A model generated the notes under the pieces. It was not told where the DNA came from. It searched no databases and was given only the letters and a program-made list of their open reading frames with translations. The position numbers and the translations under genes were made by a program. 6,744 bases of DNA, from NCBI RefSeq assembly GCF_937906425.1, contig NZ_CALCYR010000035.1:1-6744 (forward strand), given 5' to 3'. Shown here piece after piece: positions 1 to 4,894 of the stretch (its first letter is position 1; each line of letters opens with the position of its first letter). Origin of the DNA: an uncultured Methanobrevibacter sp. (GTDB lineage: Archaea; Methanobacteriota; Methanobacteria; Methanobacteriales; Methanobacteriaceae).

Positions 1-33
1 TTAATTATGATATTAATATTTTAATTGAATCTG

Positions 34-88
34 TAAGACGTCTTATACAGCAAATTAGGAAATATTATTAGGAAAATTTCATAGGAAA
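34..88. promoter_or_regulatory. Palindrome plus three 13-bp-spaced TAGGAAA repeats upstream of the Mor-like gene
   Basis: Bases 34-45 form a perfect 12-base palindrome, TAAGACGTCTTA, inside a near-palindrome that runs from CTG at 31 to CAG at 50. Just downstream, TAGGAAA occurs at 56-62, 69-75 and 82-88, an exact 13-base period; a weaker TAGAAAA lies at 101-107. The block sits directly ahead of the Mor-like regulator, so an operator for that protein or another DNA-binding partner is plausible. That role is inference; only the repeats are seen. Confidence 0.35.
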
Positions 89-120
89 AGTACATCTTAT
101 TAGAAAAGGGAGTTGAATTG

Positions 121-126
121 TATAAT
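121..126 (+). promoter_or_regulatory. TATAAT -10-like hexamer at the Mor-like gene
   Basis: A consensus bacterial -10 hexamer, TATAAT, lies three to eight bases before the ATG at 129. No good -35 is visible at the usual distance. If it is used, transcription would begin near 133, which would make the second in-frame ATG (153) the real start. It is equally possibly a chance match in AT-rich DNA. Confidence 0.25.
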
Positions 127-128
127 AC

Positions 129-419
129 ATGCTATGGAGTAAAGATGAAGTTATGAAGAAAATTGATAATGAAGATTGTAAGAAGTACATTTCAATATAT
201 GCAGATATAGCCCGGGTGTTATCAAACTCAAATGATGTAGAGAAAATATATGAGTTGCTTAGAGGACAGACAATATCTTTTCCACAGAAGCTGTATTCCA
301 AGGAATATATGCGGGATTATATTCAAAAGAATTATGGGAACGAGACGGCAAGAGAGATAGCAAGCTTTCTGGGAATAAGTGACAGGAGGGTGAGGCAGAT
401 AGCGAAGGAGAAAGAGTAG
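129..419 (+). CDS. Mor-like helix-turn-helix transcription regulator
   Basis: This is a small DNA-binding protein of 96 residues. The C-terminal half (about residues 52-94) has the pattern of the Mor family (middle operon regulator of phage Mu and its Firmicutes relatives): a PxKLYS-type strand, an arginine-containing helix (YMRDYIQKNYG), then a helix-turn-helix, AREIASFLGISDRRVRQIAKE. The N-terminal half is helical and unassigned. The start is uncertain. ATG 129 has no well-spaced Shine-Dalgarno (GGGAG at 108-112 is too far), while in-frame ATG 153 (88 residues) has GGAG at 136-139, also rather distant. The last 120 bases are about 44% GC by hand count, above the flanking DNA, and AGG/AGA and GGG codons are frequent, which suits a bacterial or phage source. 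It probably regulated neighbouring genes that are now lost. The family call is by eye. Confidence 0.68.
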   Translation: MLWSKDEVMKKIDNEDCKKYISIYADIARVLSNSNDVEKIYELLRGQTISFPQKLYSKEYMRDYIQKNYGNETAREIASFLGISDRRVRQIAKEKE

Positions 420-426
420 TATCAAA

Positions 427-501
427 ATGATAGAAAGTGAACATAACGTTTTGACATGTTTAAGTGAAAAAGAAATTATTAGCAGAAGGGGTGAAGTGTA
501 A
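427..501 (+). CDS. Possible 24-residue small ORF after the Mor-like gene
   Basis: An ATG seven bases after the Mor-like stop opens a 24-residue frame beginning MIESEHNVLTCLSEKEI and ending in TAA at 499-501. Its stop overlaps the next ATG as TAATG, an arrangement typical of translational coupling. AAGGAG at 407-412 lies inside the preceding gene, 14 bases upstream, a little far for a ribosome-binding site. I recognise no family. It may be a real leader-like peptide, a decayed gene, or chance. The tight spacing to both neighbours is the only support. Confidence 0.25.
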   Translation: MIESEHNVLTCLSEKEIISRRGEV

Positions 502-578
502 TGATTATGAAAGAGAACAGGACATATGCCACAATTCTTTGTGATATTGGATTTACGGAGCAACTTTCCTATTTCTAA
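501..578 (+). pseudogene. Probable truncated 5' end of a gene, broken by the transposase remnant
   Basis: A strong Shine-Dalgarno-like AAGGGGTGA (485-493) precedes ATG 501 (or ATG 507). The frame reads MIMKENRTYATILCDIGF and stops after 25 residues at 576-578. Its last dozen codons are antisense to what looks like transposase N-terminal sequence, so the native gene probably ran to around 540-550 and was then cut by insertion and deletion. The original product cannot be identified from this stub. With the Mor-like gene and the 24-residue frame it may once have formed one operon. Confidence 0.35.
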
Positions 579-641
579 TTCTTTGATCGCGTAAGAAAAC
601 TTATTTTGAGTATTTTCATTTTCAACATTTTGGTATATCAT
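545..641 (-). pseudogene. 5' remnant of an IS4-type transposase
   Basis: On the minus strand, ATG at 641-639 opens a frame beginning MIYQNVENENTQNKFSYAI and continuing KELEIGKLLRKSNI. This closely resembles, from memory, the N-terminus of a group of Firmicutes IS4-family DDE transposases. After about residue 32 the frame runs into a sequence with no transposase character, antisense to the stub at 501 and the Mor-like gene. The catalytic DDE core is absent, so the element cannot move by itself. The breakpoint lies around 540-550 but cannot be fixed without an alignment. The alternative is a chance open frame, which I consider less likely because of the ELEIGKLLRKSNI match. Confidence 0.5.
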
Positions 642-647
642 AAGACT

Positions 648-716
648 AGCACCCTTTCTACCATTGGTTTAGTTTGATGTGGTAATCTTATTATACCAAA
701 GAAATGGTGCTTTTTT
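648..716 (+). terminator. Long hairpin followed by T6
   Basis: AGCACC (648-653) pairs with GGTGCT (706-711). The stem continues with TTTCT (655-659) against AGAAA (700-704) and, after a four-base bulge, TTGG (664-667) against CCAA (696-699). The right arm runs into six T residues (711-716). On the plus strand this looks like an intrinsic terminator. In insertion-sequence ends such structures can block read-through from outside. TGGTGC at 705-710 can instead pair with GCACCA at 727-732. Confidence 0.4.
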
Positions 717-749
717 AATTGTCAATGCACCAATTTATTGAATTGTTTA

Positions 750-792
750 GCTTGAAAAATCAAGCGTTTCCACCTGTTTCAAAGGTGGGAAA
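750..792. repeat. Two adjacent hairpins
   Basis: The first is a perfect six-base stem, GCTTGA/TCAAGC, with an AAAA loop (750-765). One base later, TTTCCACCT (767-775) pairs with AGGTGGGAAA (783-792) with one bulged G and a seven-base loop. No T-tract follows, so this is not an obvious terminator. Paired subterminal hairpins occur at ends of IS200/IS605-type elements, but no transposase of that type is present. The remainder of 579-923 outside these structures, the insertion-sequence remnant and the promoter candidate holds no gene that I can see. Confidence 0.4.
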
Positions 793-858
793 GTTGAGTT
801 AATTATTAAATTAAAAACTGGAAAATAACGTAGGAAGAATTCATGTGAAACATACATT

Positions 859-888
859 TTGTTTGATAATAATTAATAAATGTATAAT
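859..888 (+). promoter_or_regulatory. Bacterial-type promoter candidate for the zinc-ribbon gene
   Basis: TATAAT (883-888) has TTGTTT (859-864) 18 bases upstream, a fair match to a sigma-70 promoter, and a start point near 895 would leave about 29 bases of leader containing the Shine-Dalgarno sequence. The same AT-rich stretch might instead serve as an archaeal TATA box. The choice between them depends on whether this block is recently imported. Confidence 0.35.
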
Positions 889-923
889 AGATCAAATACA
901 GGTAAGAAAAAGGGGAAGGTAAA

Positions 924-1325
924 ATGGCTTTGGTTAAGTGTCCTGATTGTGGGAAAATGATTTCGAGTAGAGCGAAACAATGTCCTGATTGTGGTTGCCC
1001 AGCAGAATTTTTTGTTAAAGAAGATATTAACAAGAAGGAAAATAAAGTGATTTTTCATATTGCCGGTTATGATGTTAGTTACCAAGATAGTGAAATACAA
1101 AGGAAGGTTGCAACATATTTAGGTGCGTTCATAAAAGCTGCTGATATGGCTTATGATGAAATGGTCGAAAAATATGAGTCATGTAAAAATATTAAAGAAG
1201 TTTTAGAAAAATCAAAAGGAAGTAATATAATTACTTTTTCTAATTATGTAGATGAAATAATAGATTCTCAATTAATGAATAAAATATTAAATCTTTTAGA
1301 TAAAAAAATTTATTTTATTGTTTAA
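924..1325 (+). CDS. Small zinc-ribbon protein of unknown function
   Basis: A 133-residue protein starts at ATG 924 behind a purine-rich GGGGAAGG ribosome-binding region (913-920). Residues 6-23 form a compact zinc ribbon, C6-x2-C9-x10-C20-x2-C23, each knuckle being CPDCG. Such N-terminal ribbons are common in small bacterial and archaeal proteins and mostly mediate protein or nucleic-acid contacts. Residues 40-133 are a charged, mainly helical region that I do not recognise; there is no membrane segment. The final residues (KKIYFIV) are encoded by very AT-rich DNA merging into the spacer, so the protein may be shortened at its C-terminus. There are no adjacent same-operon genes: hairpins lie upstream and a nested inverted repeat lies 25 bases after the stop. 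The function is unknown. Confidence 0.75.
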   Translation: MALVKCPDCGKMISSRAKQCPDCGCPAEFFVKEDINKKENKVIFHIAGYDVSYQDSEIQRKVATYLGAFIKAADMAYDEMVEKYESCKNIKEVLEKSKGSNIITFSNYVDEIIDSQLMNKILNLLDKKIYFIV

Positions 1326-1349
1326 TTAAATTATTAATTAGTAAAAATA

Positions 1350-1451
1350 TTTTAAAAGATTAATTTATCTAAAAAATGATTAAAATCTTAATTTAAAGAA
1401 TTGTTATTTGTACTTAAAGATTTTAATTTATTTTAGTATAATCTTTTAAAA
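1350..1451. repeat. Nested three-part inverted repeat between the zinc-ribbon and DUF89 genes
   Basis: Three colinear, nested arm pairs are visible. They are TTTTAAAAGATTA (1350-1362) with TAATCTTTTAAAA (1439-1451), 13 perfect pairs; CTAAAA (1369-1374) with TTTTAG (1431-1436), 6 pairs; and ATTAAAATCTT (1379-1389) with AAGATTTTAAT (1417-1427), 11 perfect pairs. The terminal loop is 27 bases. The right outer arm ends exactly where the presumed ribosome-binding AGGT of the DUF89 gene begins. It could be a degraded MITE-like element, a terminator of the upstream gene, or a structured leader. The AT-rich composition raises the chance rate, but three nested pairs in register are notable. Confidence 0.5.
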
Positions 1452-1463
1452 GGTTGTGTTATT

Positions 1464-2324
1464 ATTAAAGTTTATTATGAATGTGGGTCTTGTTTTTTAA
1501 GGCAAGCTAAGGAAGCCATTGACTTATCCACTGATGATGAGGAACTTAAGTTTAAATTGATTCAGGATGTTTTGGCATATGTCGGTGAAAACTTTTCCAA
1601 GGATTTGTCCTCAAACGCTACAGGTTCCAGGATTCACCAATACATCAAGGCCGAAACAGGATGTTATGATCCTTACTTCAATGAGAAAAAGGTAGGGAAT
1701 GAAATTGCTCTGTCCCTAATGCCTCAGGTTAGGGAAATTCTTGAAAGGGACAATAGTTTGGAAACTTATGTAAAGATAGCTATTGTTGGAAATATTCTTG
1801 ATTTTGGCGCTTTTGATTTGGATACAGACATAGAATCCCTTATTTTGGAAGGGTTGAATAAGGAGCTCCTAATCAATCGTGTTGATGAATTGGAGGATGC
1901 ATTGAATAAATATGATAAGGTATTGTATTTGGTGGACAATACTGGTGAGATTGTATTTGACAAGTTGCTTCTTGAAAAAATCAGGGAATATGATGTTGAC
2001 ATTACAGTGGCTGTAAAGGAAAAACCTATTTTGAATGATGCTTGCTTGAAGGAGGCTTTGGAAGCAGGTCTTGATGAACTTGCAGATATAATCAGTACAG
2101 GTTCAGATTCAGTTGGAATTGTTGAATCCATGATTTCTGACGAATTCAAGGAAATCTTGCTTGATTCTCCATTTATCATTTCTAAGGGAATGGGGAATTT
2201 TGAAGGATTGACTGAAATGGATTTAAAAAATCAGGACGTTTTTCTTTTATTCTGTACCAAATGCCCTGCAATAAGTAAGGAATTAGGTGTTGATGAAGGT
2301 TCACATATTTTGACTGTTTTATAA
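1464..2324 (+). CDS. DUF89 family metal-dependent phosphatase, probable ATT start
   Basis: This is a stand-alone archaeal DUF89 (ARMT1-like damage-control phosphatase) protein of about 286 residues. DUF89 enzymes are metal-dependent phosphatases acting on phosphorylated metabolites, often damaged ones; the substrate here is unknown. Numbering from 1464, I see an N-terminal CGSC (7-10) followed by FLRQAKEAIDL, GNILDFG (109-115), the metal-site motif DNTGE (158-162), VKEKPILND (184-192), TGSDSVG (212-218), KGMGNFEGL (241-249) and a late CTKC (264-267). The frame is open from the TAG at 1434 but has no ATG, GTG or TTG before TTG 1557. Starting there would delete the conserved CxxC segment. The family N-terminus aligns at ATT 1464 (or ATT 1461), with AGGT at 1451-1454 as a weak ribosome-binding site. 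A T9 tract follows the gene. Confidence 0.88.
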   Translation: MKVYYECGSCFLRQAKEAIDLSTDDEELKFKLIQDVLAYVGENFSKDLSSNATGSRIHQYIKAETGCYDPYFNEKKVGNEIALSLMPQVREILERDNSLETYVKIAIVGNILDFGAFDLDTDIESLILEGLNKELLINRVDELEDALNKYDKVLYLVDNTGEIVFDKLLLEKIREYDVDITVAVKEKPILNDACLKEALEAGLDELADIISTGSDSVGIVESMISDEFKEILLDSPFIISKGMGNFEGLTEMDLKNQDVFLLFCTKCPAISKELGVDEGSHILTVL

Positions 2325-2389
2325 TTTGTTTTTAAAACTTTTGGATTTGACTTATTTTAATTTTTAAAAATTCATTATTTTAAAATGTA

Positions 2390-2398
2390 TTTTTTTTT
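2390..2398 (+). terminator. T9 tract after the DUF89 gene
   Basis: Nine consecutive T residues lie about 65 bases after the DUF89 stop. Euryarchaeal RNA polymerase terminates at T-rich tracts without needing a hairpin, so this is a likely termination site separating DUF89 from the dehydrogenase gene. T4-T5 runs at 2330-2334 and 2362-2366 may contribute. Confidence 0.45.
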
Positions 2399-2424
2399 AA
2401 AATAGTTATTTTTCATTTTAATTT

Positions 2425-2467
2425 TATTATTTTAAATGTATTATTTTTAAATGTATTATTTAAATTG
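2425..2467. repeat. Three tandem 14-15 bp AT-rich units
   Basis: TATTATTTTAAATG (2425-2438), TATTATTTTTAAATG (2439-2453) and TATTATTTAAATTG (2454-2467) are consecutive. A related CATTATTTTAAAATG lies at 2373-2387. They lie in the promoter region of the next gene and contain TATA-like cores. They could be slippage products; no function is evident. Confidence 0.4.
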
Positions 2468-2515
2468 GTTATTTGTCATTAGGATAGTTATTATTTTTAA
2501 AAATTGGATGATAGG

Positions 2516-3310
2516 ATGAAATTTGGTTTTATAGGATTTGGGGAAGTTTCATACAATCTGTCTAAAATCTTGATTGATTTGGGATTTGAGGTTTTGACTT
2601 GTGTTGAAGAGAGATCCGAGAAAACAAAAGAATTGGCTAATTCATTGGATATTTCTCTTTTTGATAGTTATGAAGAGCTTTCTAAAGCTTCAGACATTTT
2701 AATCTCTGCAAACAGTCCTCAAAATTCCTTAGGTATTGCAAAAAAATATGCTTTGCTCACTGAAGGCATATTTTTGGATTTAAATAATGTCTCTCCAGAT
2801 ACCACCAATCAAATTTCAAATCTTTTGTCTGAAGATCATTTTATTGATTCTGTAATTATTGGAAAGGCAAGTTCTCAAAAGATGAACATTTATCTTTCAG
2901 GTAAAATGGCTAATAAGCTTGTGAAATCTTTAAATGACTTAAATCCAGAAATTTCTCAAAGAATCAATATTGCGGTTGTCAGTGATAGGATTGGTGATGC
3001 ATCTAGATTGAAAAACCTTAGAAGCATTTATACAAAAGGAGTTTCAGCTCTTTTGATTGAAACATTTGAGATTGGGGAAAAATTGGATTTAAGTGATGCC
3101 CTTTGGGAAATTTTGTCATTGACTGAAAATGGTGATTTTGAAGAGTCTTCAAAATCCAGAATTAAGAATTCCTATAAATCTTCCAAAAGGAAATATGAAG
3201 AGTTGGCAGAACTTTTAGACTTTTTAAACACTGTGGATGTTGATGATGATTCAAAAATCATGACGGCGGCCACTAAAAATAAGTTTAAAAGTTTAGAGAA
3301 TAAAAAATAA
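2516..3310 (+). CDS. DUF1932-type NAD(P)-dependent dehydrogenase
   Basis: This 264-residue protein has an N-terminal Rossmann domain of the 6-phosphogluconate/3-hydroxyisobutyrate dehydrogenase superfamily and a helical DUF1932-like C-terminal domain. Seen are GFIGFGE (4-10, dinucleotide loop), ANSPQNS (65-71), DLNNVSP (88-94), a DSVIIGKASS strand (111-120) and SG (128-129), then GDASRLK (160-166) and YTKG (172-175). K166 occupies the position of the family's catalytic lysine. The family oxidises or reduces beta-hydroxy acids with NAD(P); the substrate cannot be told. ATG 2516 is chosen over the upstream in-frame TTG 2504 because it places the Rossmann beta strand directly at the N-terminus, as usual, and GGATGAT lies just upstream. 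The C-terminus ends in a lysine-rich tail. It follows DUF89 by about 190 AT-rich bases, so co-transcription is doubtful. The gene converges on the minus-strand block. Confidence 0.82.
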   Translation: MKFGFIGFGEVSYNLSKILIDLGFEVLTCVEERSEKTKELANSLDISLFDSYEELSKASDILISANSPQNSLGIAKKYALLTEGIFLDLNNVSPDTTNQISNLLSEDHFIDSVIIGKASSQKMNIYLSGKMANKLVKSLNDLNPEISQRINIAVVSDRIGDASRLKNLRSIYTKGVSALLIETFEIGEKLDLSDALWEILSLTENGDFEESSKSRIKNSYKSSKRKYEELAELLDFLNTVDVDDDSKIMTAATKNKFKSLENKK

Positions 3311-3382
3311 GTTTAGTTAATAATTAATTTTCAAGAATAGATTTGTCTTAAGGATTACTTTGCAAAAATATTATTTGCTGAA

Positions 3383-4684
3383 CTAAGTGTCATGAATTCT
3401 TATTTTTACTCTAAAATCATTTCTTTTGTTTTTAACTAGTTCTCCACTTACTGGAATGTATCTTGAGTCTAAAATGTATCTTAAATAGGTCACCTCTTTT
3501 GAGGGTAACTTCAAAGCTGTTTTTATTTTTATTTTAGGTTTCTTCTCTTTTATTTCACAAGAAATCTTATTGTCCTTGTCAACAAAGATTTTGGCCATTG
3601 TTCCATCATTCACCTTTTTGGCTTCGAATTTTGTAAGATTCAAGCCTGCTTCAAGTTCCATCAATGGTTTTAGTTTCAGATTCTTCTTTTTTCTGAATTT
3701 TTCATTTGCTTCCTTTGCAGGAACTCCTCTTGTGGTTTCCTCTGCAACATACCATGCCCTTTCTATAATCTTGTCCACATTCTGTTCCGGAGGAATGATG
3801 TCTTTTGATTCATAGTTTCTCATTAGTTTAAGAACCTCTTCCTTGGTCACTTCCTCTTCGAGGGCTGTGGCTGCAAGTCTTGTCATGACCGGACCGTATC
3901 CTGCCCTTCTGAAGCTTGCCCATAGGGATTCCTCTTCCTTATAGAATCTTCCTTCAACTATTTTGTTTATGACTTTTCCATTTAGATAGGCAATATTTGT
4001 TAGATTGGACCTTGAATAGGTGTTCATCTTGTGCATTAACTTCTTCAAGTCTCTTTTTCCAGGAATGTTTCCCTTTTCAATTTCCCTTTCAAGGATTTCG
4101 ATTGTTGATTTTGGAAGCAATTTTCTGGTTTGATTGCTTATTTCCAGATTGTTATTCAGGATATCCTTTCTGATAAACCTTCCAGAGATTTTTCTAGGGG
4201 AATTCACTTCGGGAATAAGGTGAAAATTGATTTTATTTTCATATTTTGAGGATAGGAATTCATTTATTGCATACCATCTTATAACATTACGGTTTGGAAA
4301 GTCCTGAGGCATTCCAATGAAGATTCCCTGGTCAATGAATTTTTGAGCATAGTTTTTTATCTCTTCAAGGCTTATGTCTGCAGCGGTTATGTAGTCTGTA
4401 ACTCCATCCTCATGCATTTGGGCAAGACGGATAGGTACGCTGTATGATAGGACAAGCCTGTGGTGTAATCCTTCAACTCCAACAACCTTGTCTGCACCTA
4501 ATGCAAGTGCCATTTCACGACGAGCTTCAAAGGGAGTAAAGAAAGGAGCATGATTTGCACTGTATCCCTTATTCAAGTAGATTACAAGTTCTGTATTCTT
4601 CTCTTCTGCAAGTTCCTTTCCTTTTTTAATAAGCTCTTCATGACCTTTATGAACAGGATCAAAGTCTGCACTGATTGCTATCAT
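3383..4684 (-). CDS. HIGH-superfamily nucleotidyltransferase, TmcAL/YlbM-like, with unassigned C-terminal domain
   Basis: A 433-residue cytosolic protein. Residues 1-200 form a nucleotidyltransferase fold: MIAISADFDPVHKGHEELI carries the HxGH ATP-binding motif (H12-K-G-H15). FEARREMALALGADKVVGVE (52-71) resembles the segment of TmcAL/YlbM proteins where bases or tRNA are handled. SPRKISGRFIR (162-172) is the counterpart of the ISxTxIR ATP-binding motif. TmcAL activates acetate and acetylates the wobble cytidine of elongator tRNA-Met; whether this archaeal relative does so is unknown. Residues 210-433 are basic and match nothing that I can name (FRRAGYGPVMTRLAA at 258-272; IKIKTALKLP at 385-394). 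ATG 4684 is preferred to TTG 4690 because AAGGA (4693-4697) is then eight bases away. It could also be another adenylyl- or cytidylyltransferase. Upstream TATA candidates suggest its own promoter. Confidence 0.72.
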   Translation of the reverse strand: MIAISADFDPVHKGHEELIKKGKELAEEKNTELVIYLNKGYSANHAPFFTPFEARREMALALGADKVVGVEGLHHRLVLSYSVPIRLAQMHEDGVTDYITAADISLEEIKNYAQKFIDQGIFIGMPQDFPNRNVIRWYAINEFLSSKYENKINFHLIPEVNSPRKISGRFIRKDILNNNLEISNQTRKLLPKSTIEILEREIEKGNIPGKRDLKKLMHKMNTYSRSNLTNIAYLNGKVINKIVEGRFYKEEESLWASFRRAGYGPVMTRLAATALEEEVTKEEVLKLMRNYESKDIIPPEQNVDKIIERAWYVAEETTRGVPAKEANEKFRKKKNLKLKPLMELEAGLNLTKFEAKKVNDGTMAKIFVDKDNKISCEIKEKKPKIKIKTALKLPSKEVTYLRYILDSRYIPVSGELVKNKRNDFRVKIRIHDT

Positions 4685-4721
4685 ATTCAAATTCCTTGAA
4701 AAATTAATTTTAAAAATAGTA

Positions 4722-4736
4722 TTTTATAATTTATAA
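4722..4736 (-). promoter_or_regulatory. Overlapping TATA-box candidates for the nucleotidyltransferase gene
   Basis: Read on the minus strand, TTATAAAT (4736-4729) and TTATAAAA (4729-4722) are good archaeal TATA boxes. Transcription about 25 bases downstream would begin near 4700-4708, giving a short leader that just includes AAGGA at 4697-4693. The position relative to ATG 4684 is what an archaeal core promoter requires. Confidence 0.45.
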
Positions 4737-4757
4737 TTTTCTTTATTTTAAAAAATC

Positions 4758-4781
4758 ATTATTGGGTTTATAATCAATAAT
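4758..4781. repeat. Seven-base-stem hairpin upstream of the nucleotidyltransferase promoter
   Basis: ATTATTG (4758-4764) and CAATAAT (4775-4781) form a perfect stem with a ten-base loop. On the minus strand it is followed by T6 (4756-4751), so it could be a second termination site for transcripts from the DUF308 gene, or an operator just above the TATA box. The rest of the 210-base spacer shows no gene. Confidence 0.3.
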
Positions 4782-4849
4782 TTTAATTTTTAATTAATTT
4801 TAATCATAATCTAGTTTTTAAATTAGTTAATGATTTAATAAAAATAGTA

Positions 4850-4887
4850 AAAAAAGTATAAGTTATTAATTTTAAAATTAATAACTT
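4850..4887 (-). terminator. 28-bp perfect palindrome plus T-tract after DUF308
   Basis: AAGTTATTAATTTT (4860-4873) is followed immediately by its exact complement AAAATTAATAACTT (4874-4887). On the minus strand, seven bases after the DUF308 stop, this gives a 14-base arm pair followed by T7 (4857-4851), a hairpin-plus-U-tract terminator layout. Archaea rely mainly on the T-tract, so the palindrome may have another or additional role. AGTTATTAATT is repeated just upstream at the end of the coding region. Confidence 0.55.
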
Positions 4888-4894
4888 CATTTAA

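Larger units (their letters stand above)
545..735 (-). mobile_element. Degraded insertion sequence end (IS4-like)
   Basis: This segment combines the transposase 5' remnant with about 100 bases of leader containing inverted sequences: AGCACC at 648-653, TGGTGC at 705-710 and GCACCA at 727-732. Such end-proximal dyads are usual at insertion-sequence termini. The opposite end and any target-site duplication are not present, so the outer border near 720-735 is a guess. It is a one-ended remnant, consistent with a deletion extending from the element into the gene beginning at 501. Confidence 0.35.

Noticed and set aside
228..444. Long minus-strand open frames opposite the Mor-like gene
   Set aside because: They are antisense to a recognisable helix-turn-helix gene and show no family pattern outside the transposase-like part near 545-641.
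690..725. Sigma-70 promoter for the transposase (TTGACA at 725-720, TATAAT at 695-690, minus strand)
   Set aside because: The 24-base spacing is too long for a standard promoter, so it is not listed as a feature.
1557..1559. TTG as the start of the DUF89 protein (255 residues)
   Set aside because: It would remove the in-frame, family-conserved segment with CGSC and FLRQAKEAIDL encoded at 1464-1556.
1766..2179. 137-residue minus-strand frame inside DUF89
   Set aside because: Serine-rich shadow of a clearly conserved gene on the other strand.
2504..2506. TTG start for the dehydrogenase
   Set aside because: ATG 2516 is in frame, places the Rossmann strand at the N-terminus and has a purine-rich site just before it.
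3311..3382. Terminator hairpin between the convergent genes
   Set aside because: No convincing stem or T-tract was found in this 72-base gap.
4688..4690. TTG start for the nucleotidyltransferase
   Set aside because: AAGGA would be only two bases away; ATG 4684 gives eight-base spacing.
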